Notes: a model not told the origin generated them from the letters alone. DNA of 64,000 nucleotides from Arthrobacter sp. zg-Y769 (GCF_020907405.1 NZ_JAJJOE010000008.1:248001-312000); one strand, 5' to 3'. Shown: positions 17,801-29,360, numbered from the stretch's first letter. Translations and numbers: made by a program.

Positions 17801-19432
17801 GGTGACCAGTTCCTCGCGGATGGAATCCAGCGGCGGGTTGGTGACCTGGGCGAAGGACTGCACAAAGTAGTCGAAGAGCAGCCGCGGCCGCTTGGAGAGC
17901 ACGGCGATGGGCGTGTCGGAGCCCATGGCGCCCAGCGGTTCGGCGCCGGTGCGGGCCATCGGGCCCAGCAGGATGCGCAGTTCCTCCTGGGTGTAGCCGA
18001 AGGTCCGCTGCCGGCGGTTGATCGACGCCTTGGTGTGCAGCACGTGCTCACGCTCGGGCAGTTCCTCCAGGCGGACCTGGTTTTCCTTTACCCAGTCCGC
18101 CCACGGGTTGGCGGCGGCGACCTCGGCCTTGATCTCTTCGTCTTCGATCAGCCGGCCCTCGGCGGTGTCCACCAGGAACATCTTGCCCGGGGAGACACGG
18201 CCCTTGCGGACCACCTTGGCGGGATCGATGTCCACCACGCCCACCTCGGAGGCCAGGACCACCAGGCCGTCGTCGGTCACCCAGTAGCGGGCCGGGCGCA
18301 GCCCGTTGCGGTCCAGCACGGCCCCCACGGAGACGCCGTCGGTGAAGGACACGGCGGCGGGACCGTCCCACGGCTCCATCAGCATGGAGTGGTACTGGTA
18401 GAACGCCCGGCGGGCCGGATCCATGGTGGCGTGGTTTTCCCAGGCCTCGGGGATCATCATCATGATCGCGTGCGTGACGGGCCGGCCAGAGAGCATCAGC
18501 AGTTCGGCCACCTCGTCGAAGGAGGCGGAGTCGGAGGCGCCGGGGGTGCAGATCGGGAAGAGCTCCTCCGGGGTCTGTCCCAGCAGCGGGTTCTTCATCT
18601 GCGACTGCCGGGCACGCATCCAGTTCCGGTTGCCCTTGACGGTGTTGATCTCGCCGTTGTGCGCGATGGCGCGGAACGGCTGGGCCAGCGGCCAGGACGG
18701 GAAGGTGTTGGTGGAGAAGCGTGAGTGGACAATGCCCAGCCGGGTCTTGAACCGCGGGTCGGACAGGTCCGGGAAGAACGGTTCCAGCTGTGCGGTGGTC
18801 ACCATGCCCTTGTAGACCATGGTCTTGGAGGACAGCGAGGGGAAATACACGCCGAACTTGTTCTGCGAACGCTTCCGGACGCGGAAGGCCCGGGCATCGA
18901 GGTCCTCGGTGCCGGTCCCCTCTTCGGGGGCCAGGAACACCTGTTCGAAATGGGGCATGCAGGCCCGCGACATGGCTCCCACGAGTTCGGCCACGATGGG
19001 CACCTCGCGCCAGCCCAGCACGCGCAGGCCCTCGCTGGCGGCAATGAGTTCGACGCCGCCCCGTGCGGTCTGCTGCTCCCGCTCCTCGGTGGGCAGGAAG
19101 GCGGTGCCGACGGCGTAGCCTCCGGCGGCGGGAAGCTCAAAGTCCACTACGGCACGGAAGAATTCGTCGGGGACCTGGGTGAGGAGGCCGGCGCCGTCGC
19201 CGGTACCTTCATCGGCGCCTACGGCACCGCGGTGCTCGAGGTTGCGCAGGGCAACCAAGGCGGCGTCGACAATTCCGTGGGTAGGCTCGCCCCGCAGGGT
19301 GGCGATGACAGCCAGGCCGCAGGCGTCCTTTTCGTTCTCGGCGCGGTACAGGCCGGCGTCTTCCGGAAGCGCGGCAAAGCGGGTGAAAGGTGACACAACG
19401 GTGTCAGGGTATGCAGACAGGGAATCAGCCAT
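14843..19432 (-). CDS. gltB: Glutamate synthase (NADPH) large subunit
   Basis: This 1529-residue enzyme makes two glutamates from glutamine and 2-oxoglutarate. Family features: an N-terminal glutamine amidotransferase whose catalytic Cys (about residue 38, in DACGLAVIA) is normally exposed by removal of a propeptide, a central domain, the FMN/2-oxoglutarate synthase domain ([12 protein letters not shown]), the [3Fe-4S] cysteines in [15 protein letters not shown] and the C-terminal beta-helix (repeated G-x-x-x-G segments such as [11 protein letters not shown]). The ribosome site GGGGGAAGGAC is close to the ATG. It is the first gene of gltBD, the main ammonia-assimilation route with glutamine synthetase. 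Confidence 0.97.
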   Translation of the reverse strand: MADSLSAYPDTVVSPFTRFAALPEDAGLYRAENEKDACGLAVIATLRGEPTHGIVDAALVALRNLEHRGAVGADEGTGDGAGLLTQVPDEFFRAVVDFELPAAGGYAVGTAFLPTEEREQQTARGGVELIAASEGLRVLGWREVPIVAELVGAMSRACMPHFEQVFLAPEEGTGTEDLDARAFRVRKRSQNKFGVYFPSLSSKTMVYKGMVTTAQLEPFFPDLSDPRFKTRLGIVHSRFSTNTFPSWPLAQPFRAIAHNGEINTVKGNRNWMRARQSQMKNPLLGQTPEELFPICTPGASDSASFDEVAELLMLSGRPVTHAIMMMIPEAWENHATMDPARRAFYQYHSMLMEPWDGPAAVSFTDGVSVGAVLDRNGLRPARYWVTDDGLVVLASEVGVVDIDPAKVVRKGRVSPGKMFLVDTAEGRLIEDEEIKAEVAAANPWADWVKENQVRLEELPEREHVLHTKASINRRQRTFGYTQEELRILLGPMARTGAEPLGAMGSDTPIAVLSKRPRLLFDYFVQSFAQVTNPPLDSIREELVTSLQASIGPNGNLLSLKQVKTSQVALKFPVINNDELAKIANLTDDDGDRIALKVRGLYRPEGGEAELRARISEICEKVSGAVNRGVQYIVLSDRDSNAQWAPIPSLLLLSAVHNHLLKSANRTKISLLVEAGDVREVHHVALLIGYGASAVNPYLAMESCEELVRNGDITGVTGEEAVTNLIKGLGKGVLKIMSKMGISTVASYCGAQTFEALGLGQELVDEFFHGTQTQLGGVGLDVVAAEAAARHAEAYPGDGIEEPHRALDNGGEYQWRREGPPHLFNPETVFRLQHATRERRYDVFKAYTNGVNDQSKNLMTLRGLLDFRTGDRTPVPLDEVEPVSSIVKRFSTGAMSYGSISQEAHETLAIAMNRLGAKSNTGEGGEDPERLLDPERSSAIKQVASGRFGVTSLYLTNAQDIQIKMAQGAKPGEGGQLMAQKVYPWVARTRHSTPGVGLISPPPHHDIYSIEDLAQLIYDLKRSNPSARVHVKLVSEAGIGTVAAGVTKAKADVVLVSGHDGGTGASPLNSLKHAGAPWELGLAETQQTLMLNGLRDRVVVQVDGQLKTGRDVVMAALLGGEEFGFATAPLVVSGCVMMRVCHLDTCPVGVATQNPELRARFSGKPEFVVNFFEFIAEEIREILAELGFRTLEEAIGRTELLDTQAAIDHWKADGLDLEPILRGPEVDPGAPLRNMVQQNHELDQHFDNKLIEMSADALQNRAPVRIALDVVNTDRSVGTMLGHTVTKTFGVDILAPDTIDVTLTGQAGQSLGAFLPAGITLRLFGDSNDYVGKGLSGGRIIVRPDRGNVFAAERNVIAGNVIGYGATSGEMFLSGQVGERFLVRNSGATAVVEGIGDHGCEYMTGGQALILGPTGRNFGAGMSGGTAFVVDLEQARVNKESLERGELLLEAPDAEDIDIIRGLLVRHLEETGSDLAQKMLESFEDTVSRITKVLPRDYAAVLGARASAAEAGLDPDGAEAWNKILEVTGG

Positions 19433-19692
19433 AAGAAGTGAGTCCTTCCCCCTTGTAGAGCGTTGGGAGGGGACAGCATTGGCCCCAGCGGGATCCCCGA
19501 GGGGGCGCTCCGCGGCATTGATTGATTTTACGGCTCACTTCGTCCTTATAAACCCGGAAACTGATCCGTTTTTATAAGAAATTCTGGATGCCGGTAACCG
19601 CCGCGTTCCGGAAGGGGTGGCCCGGTGCTGCAGCGCTCTGGCGCCACGTCTCTGTGGCTCCGCCTGCAACACCGGGAGGGTAACCCTGTGGG

Positions 19693-20727
19693 TCAGGCAG
19701 AAGGTCCGTTGTTCTTGGACCGGTGAGGAAGGGATTCCTCGGTTTTTGTCTCTGCGAGATTAGCACGCACCGGGCGTTCGGCTGATGCCGATTCCGCATT
19801 CCCGGCTTCTGTTTCATTCTTGTTATCTGCCGCGGTAATACCGCTCCCCTCGGCAGGCTCACGGCCCGGGAGGTACAGCGAGCCCTCGCCGCCCTTGCGT
19901 GCCTTGACTGTCAGGTGAATGAACATCGCGATGGAGACGGCCAGGATCAGCACGCTGGTCCACACATTAAGGCGTTGTGTGACGCCGAGCAGCGTAATCA
20001 TTTCGGCATCATCGATGCGCAGCACCTCAATCCAGAGCCGTCCGGCGGTGTAGAAGGCGGCATAAATCCAGAACAGGCGGCCGCCGCGGAGCCGGAACCG
20101 GCGGTCCAGCAGCAGGAGCAGGGCCACGCCGGCCAGGTTCCAGAGCGACTCGTAGAGGAAGGTGGGGTGGAAGGTGGTGCCGGGAGCGGCGCCGGCGGGG
20201 AAATTGGCGTTGTCCGCGTCGATTTCCAGGGCCCAGGGCAGGTCCGTTTCGGAGCCGAAGAGTTCCTGGTTGAACCAGTTCCCCCAGCGGCCCACGGCCT
20301 GGGCCAGCAGCAGCCCGGGGGCACCGACGTCGGCGAAGGTGGAGAGCTTGATGCCGGCACGGCGGCAGCCGATCCAGGCGCCGACCGCGCCCAGTGCCAC
20401 CGCACCCCAGATGCCCAGCCCGCCGAGCCAGATCTGCGGAATGAGGGACAGGTCCCCGTCCGGTCCGAAGTAGGCGTCCGGGGAGGAGAACACATGGTAG
20501 AGCCGGCCGCCGATAATGCCGAACGGGATGGCCCAGATGGAGATGTCCCAGACCGCGTCGGCGTCCAGGCCGCGGGCCTTCCACCGCCGGGAGGTAAGCC
20601 ACAGGGCAGCCATGATGCCGGCAAGGATGCACAGTGCGTACGCGTGGATGGTCAGGGGGCCCAGCGAGAAGCTGCTGAAATCGGCAGGCGGGCTGGGGAT
20701 GCTGGCGTACACGGACATCGGGTTCAT
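19693..20727 (-). CDS. lgt: Prolipoprotein diacylglyceryl transferase
   Basis: A 344-residue polytopic membrane enzyme that adds diacylglycerol to the lipobox cysteine of prolipoproteins. Visible are several transmembrane helices, the IIGGRLYHVF region and the Lgt signature GRWGNWFNQELFG with its essential Arg/Asn. The last 60 residues are a hydrophilic tail not needed for the family fold. The ATG at 20727 overlaps the trpA stop (ATGA), so lgt is the last gene of the trp operon, an arrangement known from other actinobacteria. Confidence 0.95.
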   Translation of the reverse strand: MNPMSVYASIPSPPADFSSFSLGPLTIHAYALCILAGIMAALWLTSRRWKARGLDADAVWDISIWAIPFGIIGGRLYHVFSSPDAYFGPDGDLSLIPQIWLGGLGIWGAVALGAVGAWIGCRRAGIKLSTFADVGAPGLLLAQAVGRWGNWFNQELFGSETDLPWALEIDADNANFPAGAAPGTTFHPTFLYESLWNLAGVALLLLLDRRFRLRGGRLFWIYAAFYTAGRLWIEVLRIDDAEMITLLGVTQRLNVWTSVLILAVSIAMFIHLTVKARKGGEGSLYLPGREPAEGSGITAADNKNETEAGNAESASAERPVRANLAETKTEESLPHRSKNNGPSA

Positions 20728-21533
20728 TTGCTGGCCTTCGGGGTTCCGGTACTCAGGTCACGGGTAAGGGCGGCGACGGCGTCCGTGCCGCCGTCGCGCA
20801 GGGCGGCCACCAGGGCGGTGCCCACGATGACACCGTCGGCGTAGGCGCCGATTTCACGCACGTGCTCGGCGCGGGAAACGCCCAGCCCGACGCAGACACG
20901 CTCCGCGCCGGCGTCCCGGGCGGCGCTGACCACGCTCTGGGCGGCGTCGCTGACGCTGTCGCGCGCGCCGGTGACGCCCATGATCGATACGGCGTAGACG
21001 AAGCCGCGGCTGGCGGCCACGGTGGTTTTCATCCGGGCAGGGGTGGAGGACGGGGCTACCAGGAACACCCGGTCCAGGCCGTACTTGTCGGAGGCTTCCA
21101 GCCATTCGGAGGCTTCGTCCGGGACCAGGTCCGGGGTGATCAGCCCGGCTCCCCCGGCGTCGGCCAGGCGGCGGGAGAACTCGTCCACGCCCATCCGGAC
21201 CACCGGGTTCCAGTAGGTCATGACCAGCACGGCGGCGTCGGTGGCCGCCGTGATGCCGGCGACGACGTCGAACACCTGTGCCACACGGAAGCCGTCCGCC
21301 AGCGCCTGGGTGGTGGCGGCCTGGATGACGTGGCCGTCCATCACGGGGTCGGAATACGGGATGCCGACTTCGATCAGGTCCGCGCCGTTTTCGGCCAGCG
21401 CGATGCCCGCGGCGATGGTGGCCTCCACGGTGGGGTACCCGGCGGGCAGGTAGCCGATGAGCGCGGCCCGTCCCTGGGCGGCGGCGCGGTCAATCGCTGC
21501 CGCGGACTTGCTCTGCATTACCTCGTTGCTCAA
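20724..21533 (-). CDS. trpA: Tryptophan synthase alpha chain
   Basis: Converts indole-3-glycerol phosphate to indole. Motifs: the catalytic Glu in [16 protein letters not shown], the second Asp in the same segment, and the phosphate-binding [12 protein letters not shown] region. I place the start at the TTG at 21533, which overlaps the trpB stop (TTGA) and has GAAGGGG about 7 nt upstream. An ATG at 21518 is in frame but only two or three bases from any GAGG. A longer frame upstream lies inside trpB and is not credible. Confidence 0.93.
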   Translation of the reverse strand: MSNEVMQSKSAAAIDRAAAQGRAALIGYLPAGYPTVEATIAAGIALAENGADLIEVGIPYSDPVMDGHVIQAATTQALADGFRVAQVFDVVAGITAATDAAVLVMTYWNPVVRMGVDEFSRRLADAGGAGLITPDLVPDEASEWLEASDKYGLDRVFLVAPSSTPARMKTTVAASRGFVYAVSIMGVTGARDSVSDAAQSVVSAARDAGAERVCVGLGVSRAEHVREIGAYADGVIVGTALVAALRDGGTDAVAALTRDLSTGTPKASK

Positions 21534-22888
21534 AGCTGTTCCCCTTCTTTGCCGATTTCGGCTTCGGCTGAGCGCTCGTCCAGCAGGTTGAACCATTCGG
21601 CGGCGGTCGCCACGTCCTTGTCGCCGCGGCCGGAGAGGTTCACCAGGACAATCTTCTCGGAAACATTTCCGTCGGAGCCGGCCTCTTCGGCGAGCCGCCG
21701 GCCCACCTTGATGGCGCCGGCCAGGGCATGCGCGGATTCGATGGCGGGGATGATGCCCTCGGTGCGGCAGAGCAGCTGGAAGGCGTCCATGGCCTCGGCA
21801 TCGGTGATCGGTTCGTAGCTGACCCGGCCGATGTCGGCCAGGTGGGCGTGTTCGGGTCCGACACCCGGGTAGTCCAGGCCGGCGGAGATGGAGTGCGACT
21901 CGACCGTCTGGCCGTCGTCGTCCTGCATCAGGTAGGAGCGGGCGCCGTGCAGCACGCCCGGGCGGCCGAGGGTGATGGTGGCCGCGTGGCGTCCGGTTTC
22001 GACGCCGTCGCCGCCGGCTTCGAAGCCGTAGATCTTCACCTCGGGGTCATCCAGGAAGCCGTGGAAGATGCCGATCGCGTTGGAGCCGCCGCCGATGCAG
22101 GCGCACACCGCGTCCGGCAGCCGGCCGGCCTGCACCAGCATCTGGGCGCGGGCCTCTTCGCCGATCACTTCGTGGAAGTAGCGGACCATGGCGGGGAACG
22201 GGTGTGCTCCTGCGGCGGTGCCGAGCAGATAGTGGGTGCTGTCCACGTTCGCCACCCAGTCCCGCAGCGCCTCGTTGATGGCGTCCTTGAGGGTCTGGGA
22301 GCCGTTCGTCACCGGGATGACCTTGGCGCCGAGCAGTTCCATCCGGGCCACGTTCAGGGCCTGGCGGCGGCAGTCCTCGGCGCCCATGTAGACCACGCAT
22401 TCCAGGCCCAGCAGGGCGGCGGCGGTGGCGCTGGCGACGCCGTGCTGGCCGGCTCCCGTCTCGGCAATGACGCGGGTCTTGCCCATCCGCTTGGCCAGCA
22501 GTGCCTGGCCCAGGACGTTGTTGATCTTGTGGGAGCCGGTGTGGTTGAGGTCTTCGCGCTTGAGGAAGATCCGCACCCCGCCGGCGTGCTCGGAGAAGCG
22601 CTTGGCCTCGGTGAGCAGGGAGGGGCGGCCGGAGTAGTTCTTATTCAGGTCAGCCACCTGGGCGGTGAACTCCGGATCGGCCTTGGCCTGCTCGAAGGTC
22701 TCTTCCAGCTCGTCCAGGGCCGCGATCAGGGACTCGGGCATCCAACGGCCGCCGTACTCACCGAAGTACGGACCGGGCGCGTGGCGCAGGGAGGAGACTC
22801 CCCCGTTCAGGAAAGCCTCCGTAACGCTTCCGGTTCCGGTTTCCGCGGCAGCACCGGCTGCCTGTGCCTGTTCCGACTTCCCGATCAT
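21530..22888 (-). CDS. trpB: Tryptophan synthase beta chain
   Basis: A 452-residue PLP enzyme that joins indole and serine. It carries the PLP lysine in [16 protein letters not shown], the [10 protein letters not shown] segment and the phosphate-binding GGGSNAIG loop. The first 35 residues are a poorly conserved extension. It lies 67 bp after trpC and overlaps trpA. Confidence 0.97.
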   Translation of the reverse strand: MIGKSEQAQAAGAAAETGTGSVTEAFLNGGVSSLRHAPGPYFGEYGGRWMPESLIAALDELEETFEQAKADPEFTAQVADLNKNYSGRPSLLTEAKRFSEHAGGVRIFLKREDLNHTGSHKINNVLGQALLAKRMGKTRVIAETGAGQHGVASATAAALLGLECVVYMGAEDCRRQALNVARMELLGAKVIPVTNGSQTLKDAINEALRDWVANVDSTHYLLGTAAGAHPFPAMVRYFHEVIGEEARAQMLVQAGRLPDAVCACIGGGSNAIGIFHGFLDDPEVKIYGFEAGGDGVETGRHAATITLGRPGVLHGARSYLMQDDDGQTVESHSISAGLDYPGVGPEHAHLADIGRVSYEPITDAEAMDAFQLLCRTEGIIPAIESAHALAGAIKVGRRLAEEAGSDGNVSEKIVLVNLSGRGDKDVATAAEWFNLLDERSAEAEIGKEGEQL

Positions 22889-22955
22889 GGGCTGTGTGTC
22901 CTGTCCTGCTTGAGCCCGGGCCGTTCCTGCCCGGACAGGGAGTTGGTGCTGGGGG

Positions 22956-23792
22956 TCAGCTTTCGCCGTTGTGCCGGGCGCGGGCGGCTATCGCCTTGGC
23001 GCCGGTGGCGGTGAATTCGCCGATGGTTTCGGCCGGGGACGCGTGCTTTACTAGGGCTTCGCCCACCAGCACGGCGTTGGCTCCGTTGAAAGCGTAGTGC
23101 TCGACGTCGGCGGCGTCGCGGACGCCGGATTCGGCAATCACCACGGGACCGGCGGGAATGCGGCCGGCCAGGGCGGCGAACACCGAGCGGTCGACGTCGA
23201 GGGTCTTGAGGTTGCGCACGTTGATGCCGATGATCCGTGCGCCCAGGGCCAGGGCCCGGTCCACTTCTTCGGCAGTGTGGGTCTCGACAAGGGCGTTCAT
23301 GCCCAGCTCATGCGTGAGGTCCAGGAACCGGCGCAGCTGCTCGTCCTCCAATGCCGCGACAATCAGCAGGACCAGGTCCGCGCCGTGGGCGCGTGCTTCC
23401 CAGATCTGGTATTCGTCGACGGTGAAGTCCTTGCGCAGTACCGGGATGCCGACGGCGTTCCGGACGGAGTCCAGATCCGCCAGGGATCCTCGAAACCGCC
23501 GCTGTTCGGTGAGCACGCTGATGACGGCGGCTCCCCCGCGCTCATACGCTGCGGCAAGGGCGGCGGGGTCCGCGATGTCCGCCAGCTCACCCTTGGAGGG
23601 GCTGCTGCGCTTGACCTCGGCGATGACCCGCAGTTCGGTCCGGGGTTCCGCGGTTCCGCCCAGTGCCGCGTACGCGTCCAGCGGTGCCGGCGCCTGCAGC
23701 GCCTGCCCACGGACGTACTCGAGCGAGACACTTTGCCGGCGTTCGGAAAGGTCCTCCCGAACGCCGGCAATGATGTCGTCGAGAACGCTCAC
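22956..23792 (-). CDS. trpC: Indole-3-glycerol phosphate synthase
   Basis: A 278-residue (beta/alpha)8 enzyme closing the indole ring. Visible are [13 protein letters not shown] near the N-terminus with the catalytic Lys, [13 protein letters not shown], and [14 protein letters not shown] and VIAESGV strands. The start is GTG at 23792, immediately after the TGA of the HGxxPAAW gene with no gap, so translation is likely coupled. The unfused form (no trpF) is usual in actinobacteria. Confidence 0.96.
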   Translation of the reverse strand: MSVLDDIIAGVREDLSERRQSVSLEYVRGQALQAPAPLDAYAALGGTAEPRTELRVIAEVKRSSPSKGELADIADPAALAAAYERGGAAVISVLTEQRRFRGSLADLDSVRNAVGIPVLRKDFTVDEYQIWEARAHGADLVLLIVAALEDEQLRRFLDLTHELGMNALVETHTAEEVDRALALGARIIGINVRNLKTLDVDRSVFAALAGRIPAGPVVIAESGVRDAADVEHYAFNGANAVLVGEALVKHASPAETIGEFTATGAKAIAARARHNGES

Positions 23793-24086
23793 TCAGTGGC
23801 TGCTTTTCTTCAGCTTCGATCCGTTGACGCCGTAGCCTGCCTTGCGCATGATGAAGCCGACCAGCAGGCCGACCAGCATCACGGCGATGCCTGCGAAGAA
23901 GCCGATGTAGCTGGCCATGATGTAGGCAACGGAGGACACAGCGGCGCCGATGATCATGATCAGCACGCAGGCCCAGGCCGCGGGGGTGTTGCCGTGCCCG
24001 ATGGTCTCATCGTGGATGCTGGCGTGGCTTTCGCCTTCGTTTTCCTGGCCGGCTCCCAGGTGGTCTTCGGTGGTGCGTGTGCTCAT
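23793..24086 (-). CDS. HGxxPAAW family small membrane protein
   Basis: A 97-residue protein with the family motif HGNTPAAW (about residue 32) followed by two hydrophobic helices (CVLIMIIGAAVSSVAYIMA and FFAGIAVMLVGLLVGFIM) and a basic tail. The start at the ATG 24086 has GAGGAG 7 nt upstream; a longer frame upstream has no such support. The family is confined to actinobacterial trp operons between trpE and trpC; its role is unknown. It abuts trpC directly. Confidence 0.88.
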   Translation of the reverse strand: MSTRTTEDHLGAGQENEGESHASIHDETIGHGNTPAAWACVLIMIIGAAVSSVAYIMASYIGFFAGIAVMLVGLLVGFIMRKAGYGVNGSKLKKSSH

Positions 24087-24152
24087 GATGAATCTCCTCG
24101 TTAACGAATCTGGTTTCCATTCTGCCATTACTGGGCGGAAACCCTTTCACCT

Positions 24153-24175
24153 ATTGCGCCGGTGTTCGGCGCAAT
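24153..24175. promoter_or_regulatory. Hairpin inside the trp operon
   Basis: A 9-bp perfect stem ATTGCGCCG / CGGCGCAAT with a GTGTT loop lies between the Trp-associated membrane protein gene and the HGxxPAAW gene. No U-tract follows on the operon strand, so it may affect mRNA stability rather than terminate. Confidence 0.45.
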
Positions 24176-24196
24176 TTAGTGGTCTGTTGGGCCGAC

Positions 24197-24852
24197 CTAC
24201 TTGGGATCGGTCGGATCTTCGCCGCGCGTGAGCCGGTCCCAGCTGTCGATTTCATCGACGGGCGGGCCTGCCGCGGCGTCCCTTGGGCTGCGTGCATCCG
24301 GGCCGGTGCCGGTGCCGGTTCCGTCGGCCTCCGCGGCGGCGTCGCCGGGCTCCGCCGTCGGGGCGTAACGGCGCGACGTCGACCAGTGCCGGCCTGCGAG
24401 GGCGAGCCAGATCCCCGCGAGGGCGATCAGGATGCCTACCGCCAGCGCCACATAGGGCACGGCAGTCAGTTCCACCCGGGTGCCCTCGGCGGAGCTGACG
24501 CCGATGGCCTTGCCAATGGCACCGGCCGCTCCCTGCAGGGGGTCGGCGATAATCCTTGAGGTGGCGACGGCCACGCCGACGCCGGAAATGACGATGATGA
24601 CGGCGATGATCCACCGGGCAATCCGTCCGGCGATTCCGGCGGCCAGGGCGGCGGCCACACCCACCACGGCAAATGCGGTCACGGCCGTGGCTGCATCGCT
24701 GCCGGAAACAGCGACGTCCGGCGTCACTACGTTCGCGGCGGGCAGGGTGACGTTCAGCCAGGTGCGGGTGGTGGTGCCGAAGGCCAGTGCCGCCAGCAGG
24801 ACGGTCACCATGATGACGATGCCCTTGCGCTGCCAACGGGGGGTGGTGGTGC

Positions 24853-24856
<4 letters not shown>
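24197..24856 (-). CDS. Trp biosynthesis-associated membrane protein
   Basis: A 219-residue protein matching the TIGR02234-type family: four hydrophobic helices (about residues 12-30, 55-75, 80-100 and 130-152) with RTWLNVTLP after the first, followed by a hydrophilic Asp/Gly/Thr-rich tail. It starts at GTG 24856, overlapping the trpE stop (GTGA). Function is unknown; transport of tryptophan or a precursor has been suggested only from its position. Confidence 0.85.
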
Positions 24857-26439
<1,583 letters not shown>

Positions 26440-26481
26440 GGTATTCCTACTTCTTCCCTGCGTTGACGGTGGAGTGGGTGT

Positions 26482-26868
26482 TCAGGGGGCGCCGACGACG
26501 GCGGGCAGCTCACGGCCGTCGAAGCAGGTGCGGGTACCGGTGTGGCAGGCCGCGCCCACCTGGTCCACCCGGACCAGCAGGGCGTCGCCGTCGCAGTCCA
26601 CGGCTACGGACTTCACCCACTGCACATGTCCGGAGGTATCCCCCTTGCGCCAGTACTCCTGCCGGGAGCGGGACCAGAAGGTCACCCGGCCCGTGGTCAG
26701 GGTGCGGTGCAGTGCTTCGTCATCCATCCAGCCGAGCATTAGAACCTGGTTGGTGTCGTACTGCTGGATGACGGCGGCCACCAGCCCGGCGTCGTCGCGC
26801 TTGAGCGACGCGCTGAGCTCCGGATCGAGGGCAGCCGGTGGATTCAGGGGGGAAGGTTGAGGAAGCAT
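26482..26868 (-). CDS. hisI: Phosphoribosyl-AMP cyclohydrolase
   Basis: A 128-residue histidine-pathway enzyme that opens the PR-AMP ring. It shows the complete cyclohydrolase core: [33 protein letters not shown], the Mg-binding VDCDGDALL and the Zn cysteines in [12 protein letters not shown]. It is not fused to HisE, which is separate at 36.9 kb. It starts the leftward hisI-trp unit. Confidence 0.96.
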   Translation of the reverse strand: MLPQPSPLNPPAALDPELSASLKRDDAGLVAAVIQQYDTNQVLMLGWMDDEALHRTLTTGRVTFWSRSRQEYWRKGDTSGHVQWVKSVAVDCDGDALLVRVDQVGAACHTGTRTCFDGRELPAVVGAP

Positions 26869-26968
26869 CGGTACCGATTCTACTGCCCGGGGCTAAATCG
26901 CCGCCTTCCGTGTGAAACGGGGCCGGATCCCCCGCGAAACACAGGGTTCCATGCTAGTTTCAGCAGTG

Positions 26969-27613
26969 ATGCATTTCGTTGACCCGTCCCGTGAAGTCCT
27001 GGCCGAGACGCTGCTTGCAGCGGGGCCCAATGCACCCACGCTTTGCGAGGGGTGGCAGACCAAGGAGCTCGCAGCTCATCTGTACCTGCGCGAGCACCGT
27101 ATGAGTGCTGCCCTGGGTACGTTCATCAAGCCCCTGGCCGCACGCACGGACAAGGCGCTGGAGGAAACCGCGCAGAAGGCGTCCACCACTGAGAGCTACG
27201 CCAAGCTGGTCCGCGCCTTCCGCGCCGGTCCGCCCCGCCTCTCCCCCATGCACCTGAAATCGATCGACAACAGCGCCAACCTCAGCGAGTACTTTGTGCA
27301 CACCGAGGACATCCGGCGTGCCTCCGACCGCTGGGCGCCGCGGGCCCTGGATTCGGACTATTCGGACGCCCTGTGGGCCGAGCTGATCAAGCGCGCGGCC
27401 ATCCTGTACCGCGGCGTGGACCTGGGCATTGTGCTGGTCCGGCCGGACGGTCCCCGGCACGTGGCCAAGCGTGCTCCGGTGTCGGTGGCGATTGTCGGCG
27501 AACCCTGCGAGCTGCTGCTGCACGCGCACGGCCGTACCGGGCATGCCCTGGTGATGTACGAGGGCCAGCCGGACGCCGTCGCGCTGCTGGAGAGTGCGGA
27601 GATCGGGCTTTAG
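26969..27613 (+). CDS. TIGR03085-type metal-binding protein
   Basis: A 214-residue member of the DinB/maleylpyruvate-isomerase-like superfamily. It starts MHFVDPSREVLAETLL, with PTLCEGWQTKELAAHLYLREH (metal-ligand histidine) and a second cluster SEYFVHTEDIRRA, the layout of the TIGR03085 family. These proteins often act in thiol transfer (mycothiol) but this one's reaction is unknown. The ATG at 26969 matches family N-termini; one at 26951 is also in frame. It is divergent from hisI. Confidence 0.82.
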   Translation: MHFVDPSREVLAETLLAAGPNAPTLCEGWQTKELAAHLYLREHRMSAALGTFIKPLAARTDKALEETAQKASTTESYAKLVRAFRAGPPRLSPMHLKSIDNSANLSEYFVHTEDIRRASDRWAPRALDSDYSDALWAELIKRAAILYRGVDLGIVLVRPDGPRHVAKRAPVSVAIVGEPCELLLHAHGRTGHALVMYEGQPDAVALLESAEIGL

Positions 27614-27638
27614 CCCATTAGTGACCCGGTGCCGGGCG

Positions 27639-27944
27639 GCAGCGACTTCGGTTGCACGCCTCCGCCTTCCGTACAGCTAATGCGGCACCTCTGCCACCTT
27701 CCGTACAGCTGATGCGGCACCCCTGCCGCCTTCCGTACAGCTAATGCGGCACCTCTGCCACCTTCCGTACAGCTGATGCGGCACCTCTGCCACCTTCCGT
27801 ACAGCTAATGCGGCACCTCTGCCACCTTCTGTACAGCTAAGGAGGTTTGGCCTCCCTGCAGGCCGCATTAGCTGTACACAGGGCAACGGGCAGACCGCAT
27901 TAGCTGTACACAAGCGGTGGGGTACGCGCAGCGACTTCGGTTGC
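27639..27944. repeat. 32-bp tandem repeat array with inverted copies, flanked by 17-bp direct repeats
   Basis: Five full 32-bp units plus a partial one start at 27665, 27697, 27729, 27761, 27793 and 27825, with core GTACAGCTAATGCGG. Alternate units read CTAATG and CTGATG, which makes a 64-bp higher order. Two inverted copies of the core follow at 27863 and 27895, again 32 bp apart. A GGAGGTTTGGCCTCC hairpin separates the two orientations. GCAGCGACTTCGGTTGC occurs exactly at 27639-27655 and 27928-27944, flanking the whole block. No gene is credible in 27614-28093. Confidence 0.9.
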
Positions 27945-28093
27945 GTCACCGGGATGGGCAGCACCGGTATTGACAACCGGCCTGCCCTTCCCGATCTTGG
28001 GGGTGTGCCGAACTGCCGGGCAGAAGCGAATCTGGTGCTGCGCCCAGGTGCCGTTGTCCGGCGTCGTCGTGCCCTCACTCCTAGGAGATAGCC

Positions 28094-28750
28094 ATGAGCC
28101 GTGTCCGCGTTGACCTCAATATCTCGCTCGACGGCTTCGCCACCACAACGGACCAAACTCCGGAGAACCCGTTCGGCGATGATTGGGGGCGCCTCACCGC
28201 CGCGTATGCTGCCACGCGTACCTTCCGCCAGCGGGTGTTGCACGACGAAAGCGGCGAGGGAACCACCGGCGTCGACGACCGCTATGCCGAGCGCTACTTC
28301 GAAGACATTGGCGCGGAGATCATGGGTGCAGGCATGTTCGGGTTGCATGCGAACCCTGATGACCCGGACTGGCGCGGATGGTGGGGCGAGGACCCGCCCT
28401 TCCACGTTCCCGTCTACGTGCTGACGCACAATCCGCGGCAGCCGCTCGAAATGGCAGGAGGAACCACCTTCGAGTTCCTCACGGCAGCACCCAAGGAGGC
28501 GCTGGATACGGCCGCCGCGGCCGCCGGCGGCGGAGATGTACGGGTCGGCGGTGGCGCGTCGACCGTGCGCGACTTTCTTCGGGCAGGCCTCGTCGATGAT
28601 CTCCACGTTGGCATCGCCCCCATTATCCTGGGGCGCGGCGTGCGACTGTGGGATGACCTGCGCGGTCTGGAGGCGGACTGTCAGGTCACCTCGGAGTCAG
28701 CACCGAGTGGCACCACGCATGTCACGTTCCGGCGGACGGTCGGGTCATGA
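28094..28750 (+). CDS. Dihydrofolate reductase family protein (RibD C-terminal-like)
   Basis: A 218-residue reductase of the RibD_C/DHFR superfamily, starting VRVDLNISLDGFATT. It shows the family's MGAGMFG segment, FEFLTAAPKEALDTA and the NADPH-binding VRVGGGASTVRDFLRAGLVD. These stand-alone proteins are common in Arthrobacter; the substrate is unknown. AGGAGA precedes the ATG at 28094. A truncated relic of a paralogue is present at 30818-30900. Confidence 0.88.
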   Translation: MSRVRVDLNISLDGFATTTDQTPENPFGDDWGRLTAAYAATRTFRQRVLHDESGEGTTGVDDRYAERYFEDIGAEIMGAGMFGLHANPDDPDWRGWWGEDPPFHVPVYVLTHNPRQPLEMAGGTTFEFLTAAPKEALDTAAAAAGGGDVRVGGGASTVRDFLRAGLVDDLHVGIAPIILGRGVRLWDDLRGLEADCQVTSESAPSGTTHVTFRRTVGS

Positions 28751-28779
28751 CCGCATCACTGTGATTCGTACAGCACCCC

Positions 28780-28929
28780 TCAGTATTCAGCCAGGGAGTC
28801 GCCGGGCACCACAATTGCTGTTGAGTACTCGACCCAATCCTCGAGCTTGCCCTCCTTATAGAGACGCGCGGCGGTCCGCTGACATTCCTGCATGTCATTC
28901 TGAGCTCCCTTCGGATCTATCCCCAAGGC
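28780..28929 (-). pseudogene. Probable frameshifted C-terminal part of the Imm26-like gene
   Basis: In the frame next to that of the Imm26-like gene, a coherent stretch of 49 residues (ALGIDPKGAQNDMQEC ... EYSTAIVVPGDSLAEY) ends at a stop at 28780. It begins exactly where the upstream protein ends (VEIKPWG stop). Joining the two frames near 28925-28935 gives one continuous protein, so a one-base frameshift is likely. Confidence 0.5.
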
Positions 28930-29360
28930 TTTATTTCGACGACTGAAACTGCTGGGGGCGGTCTGCCCCTGTAAGGCAGTATCTCCTTCTCCAAGTCCGT
29001 GGCAGGTCGTCTCCGGGTGCCCTGGAAGTCCTCTACCACGTACTGTCCCGGGACGCGCCACCCGACCTTGTATGCCGGAAGGAACTTCCGGGCGTCCACC
29101 GGCCTGTTCTCCAGCACCTGCCATCGCCCCGGGCGAAACAGTGCATCAAAAGTCAGTCCAGCATAAAGAGGCTCCGACCCGAGCGCCTCCGAGACCAACG
29201 AAGGCACCTCCTCCTCCGCTGCAACGAAATCGAAGATCACCATGTAATAGGTAGACATGTACTTAGAAATAGCCTGCCCAACAGCCGCCCGGCCGTCCCC
29301 CAGCGGAATCATGAAGACGTCGCCGTCATTCAAGGAAGGCCACTTTTTACCCCCGACCAT
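28917..29360 (-). CDS. Immunity 26 (Imm26)-like protein, probably frameshifted at its end
   Basis: A 147-residue protein with the Imm26 opening: KWPSLNDGDVFMIPLGDGRAAVGQAI and then FDFVAA and LTFDALFRPGRWQVL. Imm26 proteins protect cells from polymorphic toxins. No toxin gene is nearby, so it may be an orphan immunity gene. The reading frame stops after VEIKPWG; a matching tail lies in the next frame (28780-28929), so the gene is either inactivated or carries a sequencing error. Confidence 0.6.
   Translation of the reverse strand: MVGGKKWPSLNDGDVFMIPLGDGRAAVGQAISKYMSTYYMVIFDFVAAEEEVPSLVSEALGSEPLYAGLTFDALFRPGRWQVLENRPVDARKFLPAYKVGWRVPGQYVVEDFQGTRRRPATDLEKEILPYRGRPPPAVSVVEIKPWG

Noticed and set aside
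14774-18724. 1316-codon rightward frame opposite gltB
   Set aside because: It is a long antisense frame caused by high GC and codon bias; gltB on the other strand has complete family motifs.
27665-27912. CRISPR-like array
   Set aside because: Units are contiguous 32-bp repeats that differ by single bases; there are no unique spacers and no cas genes in the window.
27677-28606. Leftward 309-codon frame with repeated GGRGAALAVRKVAE segments
   Set aside because: It is the translated repeat array running antisense into the DHFR-like gene.
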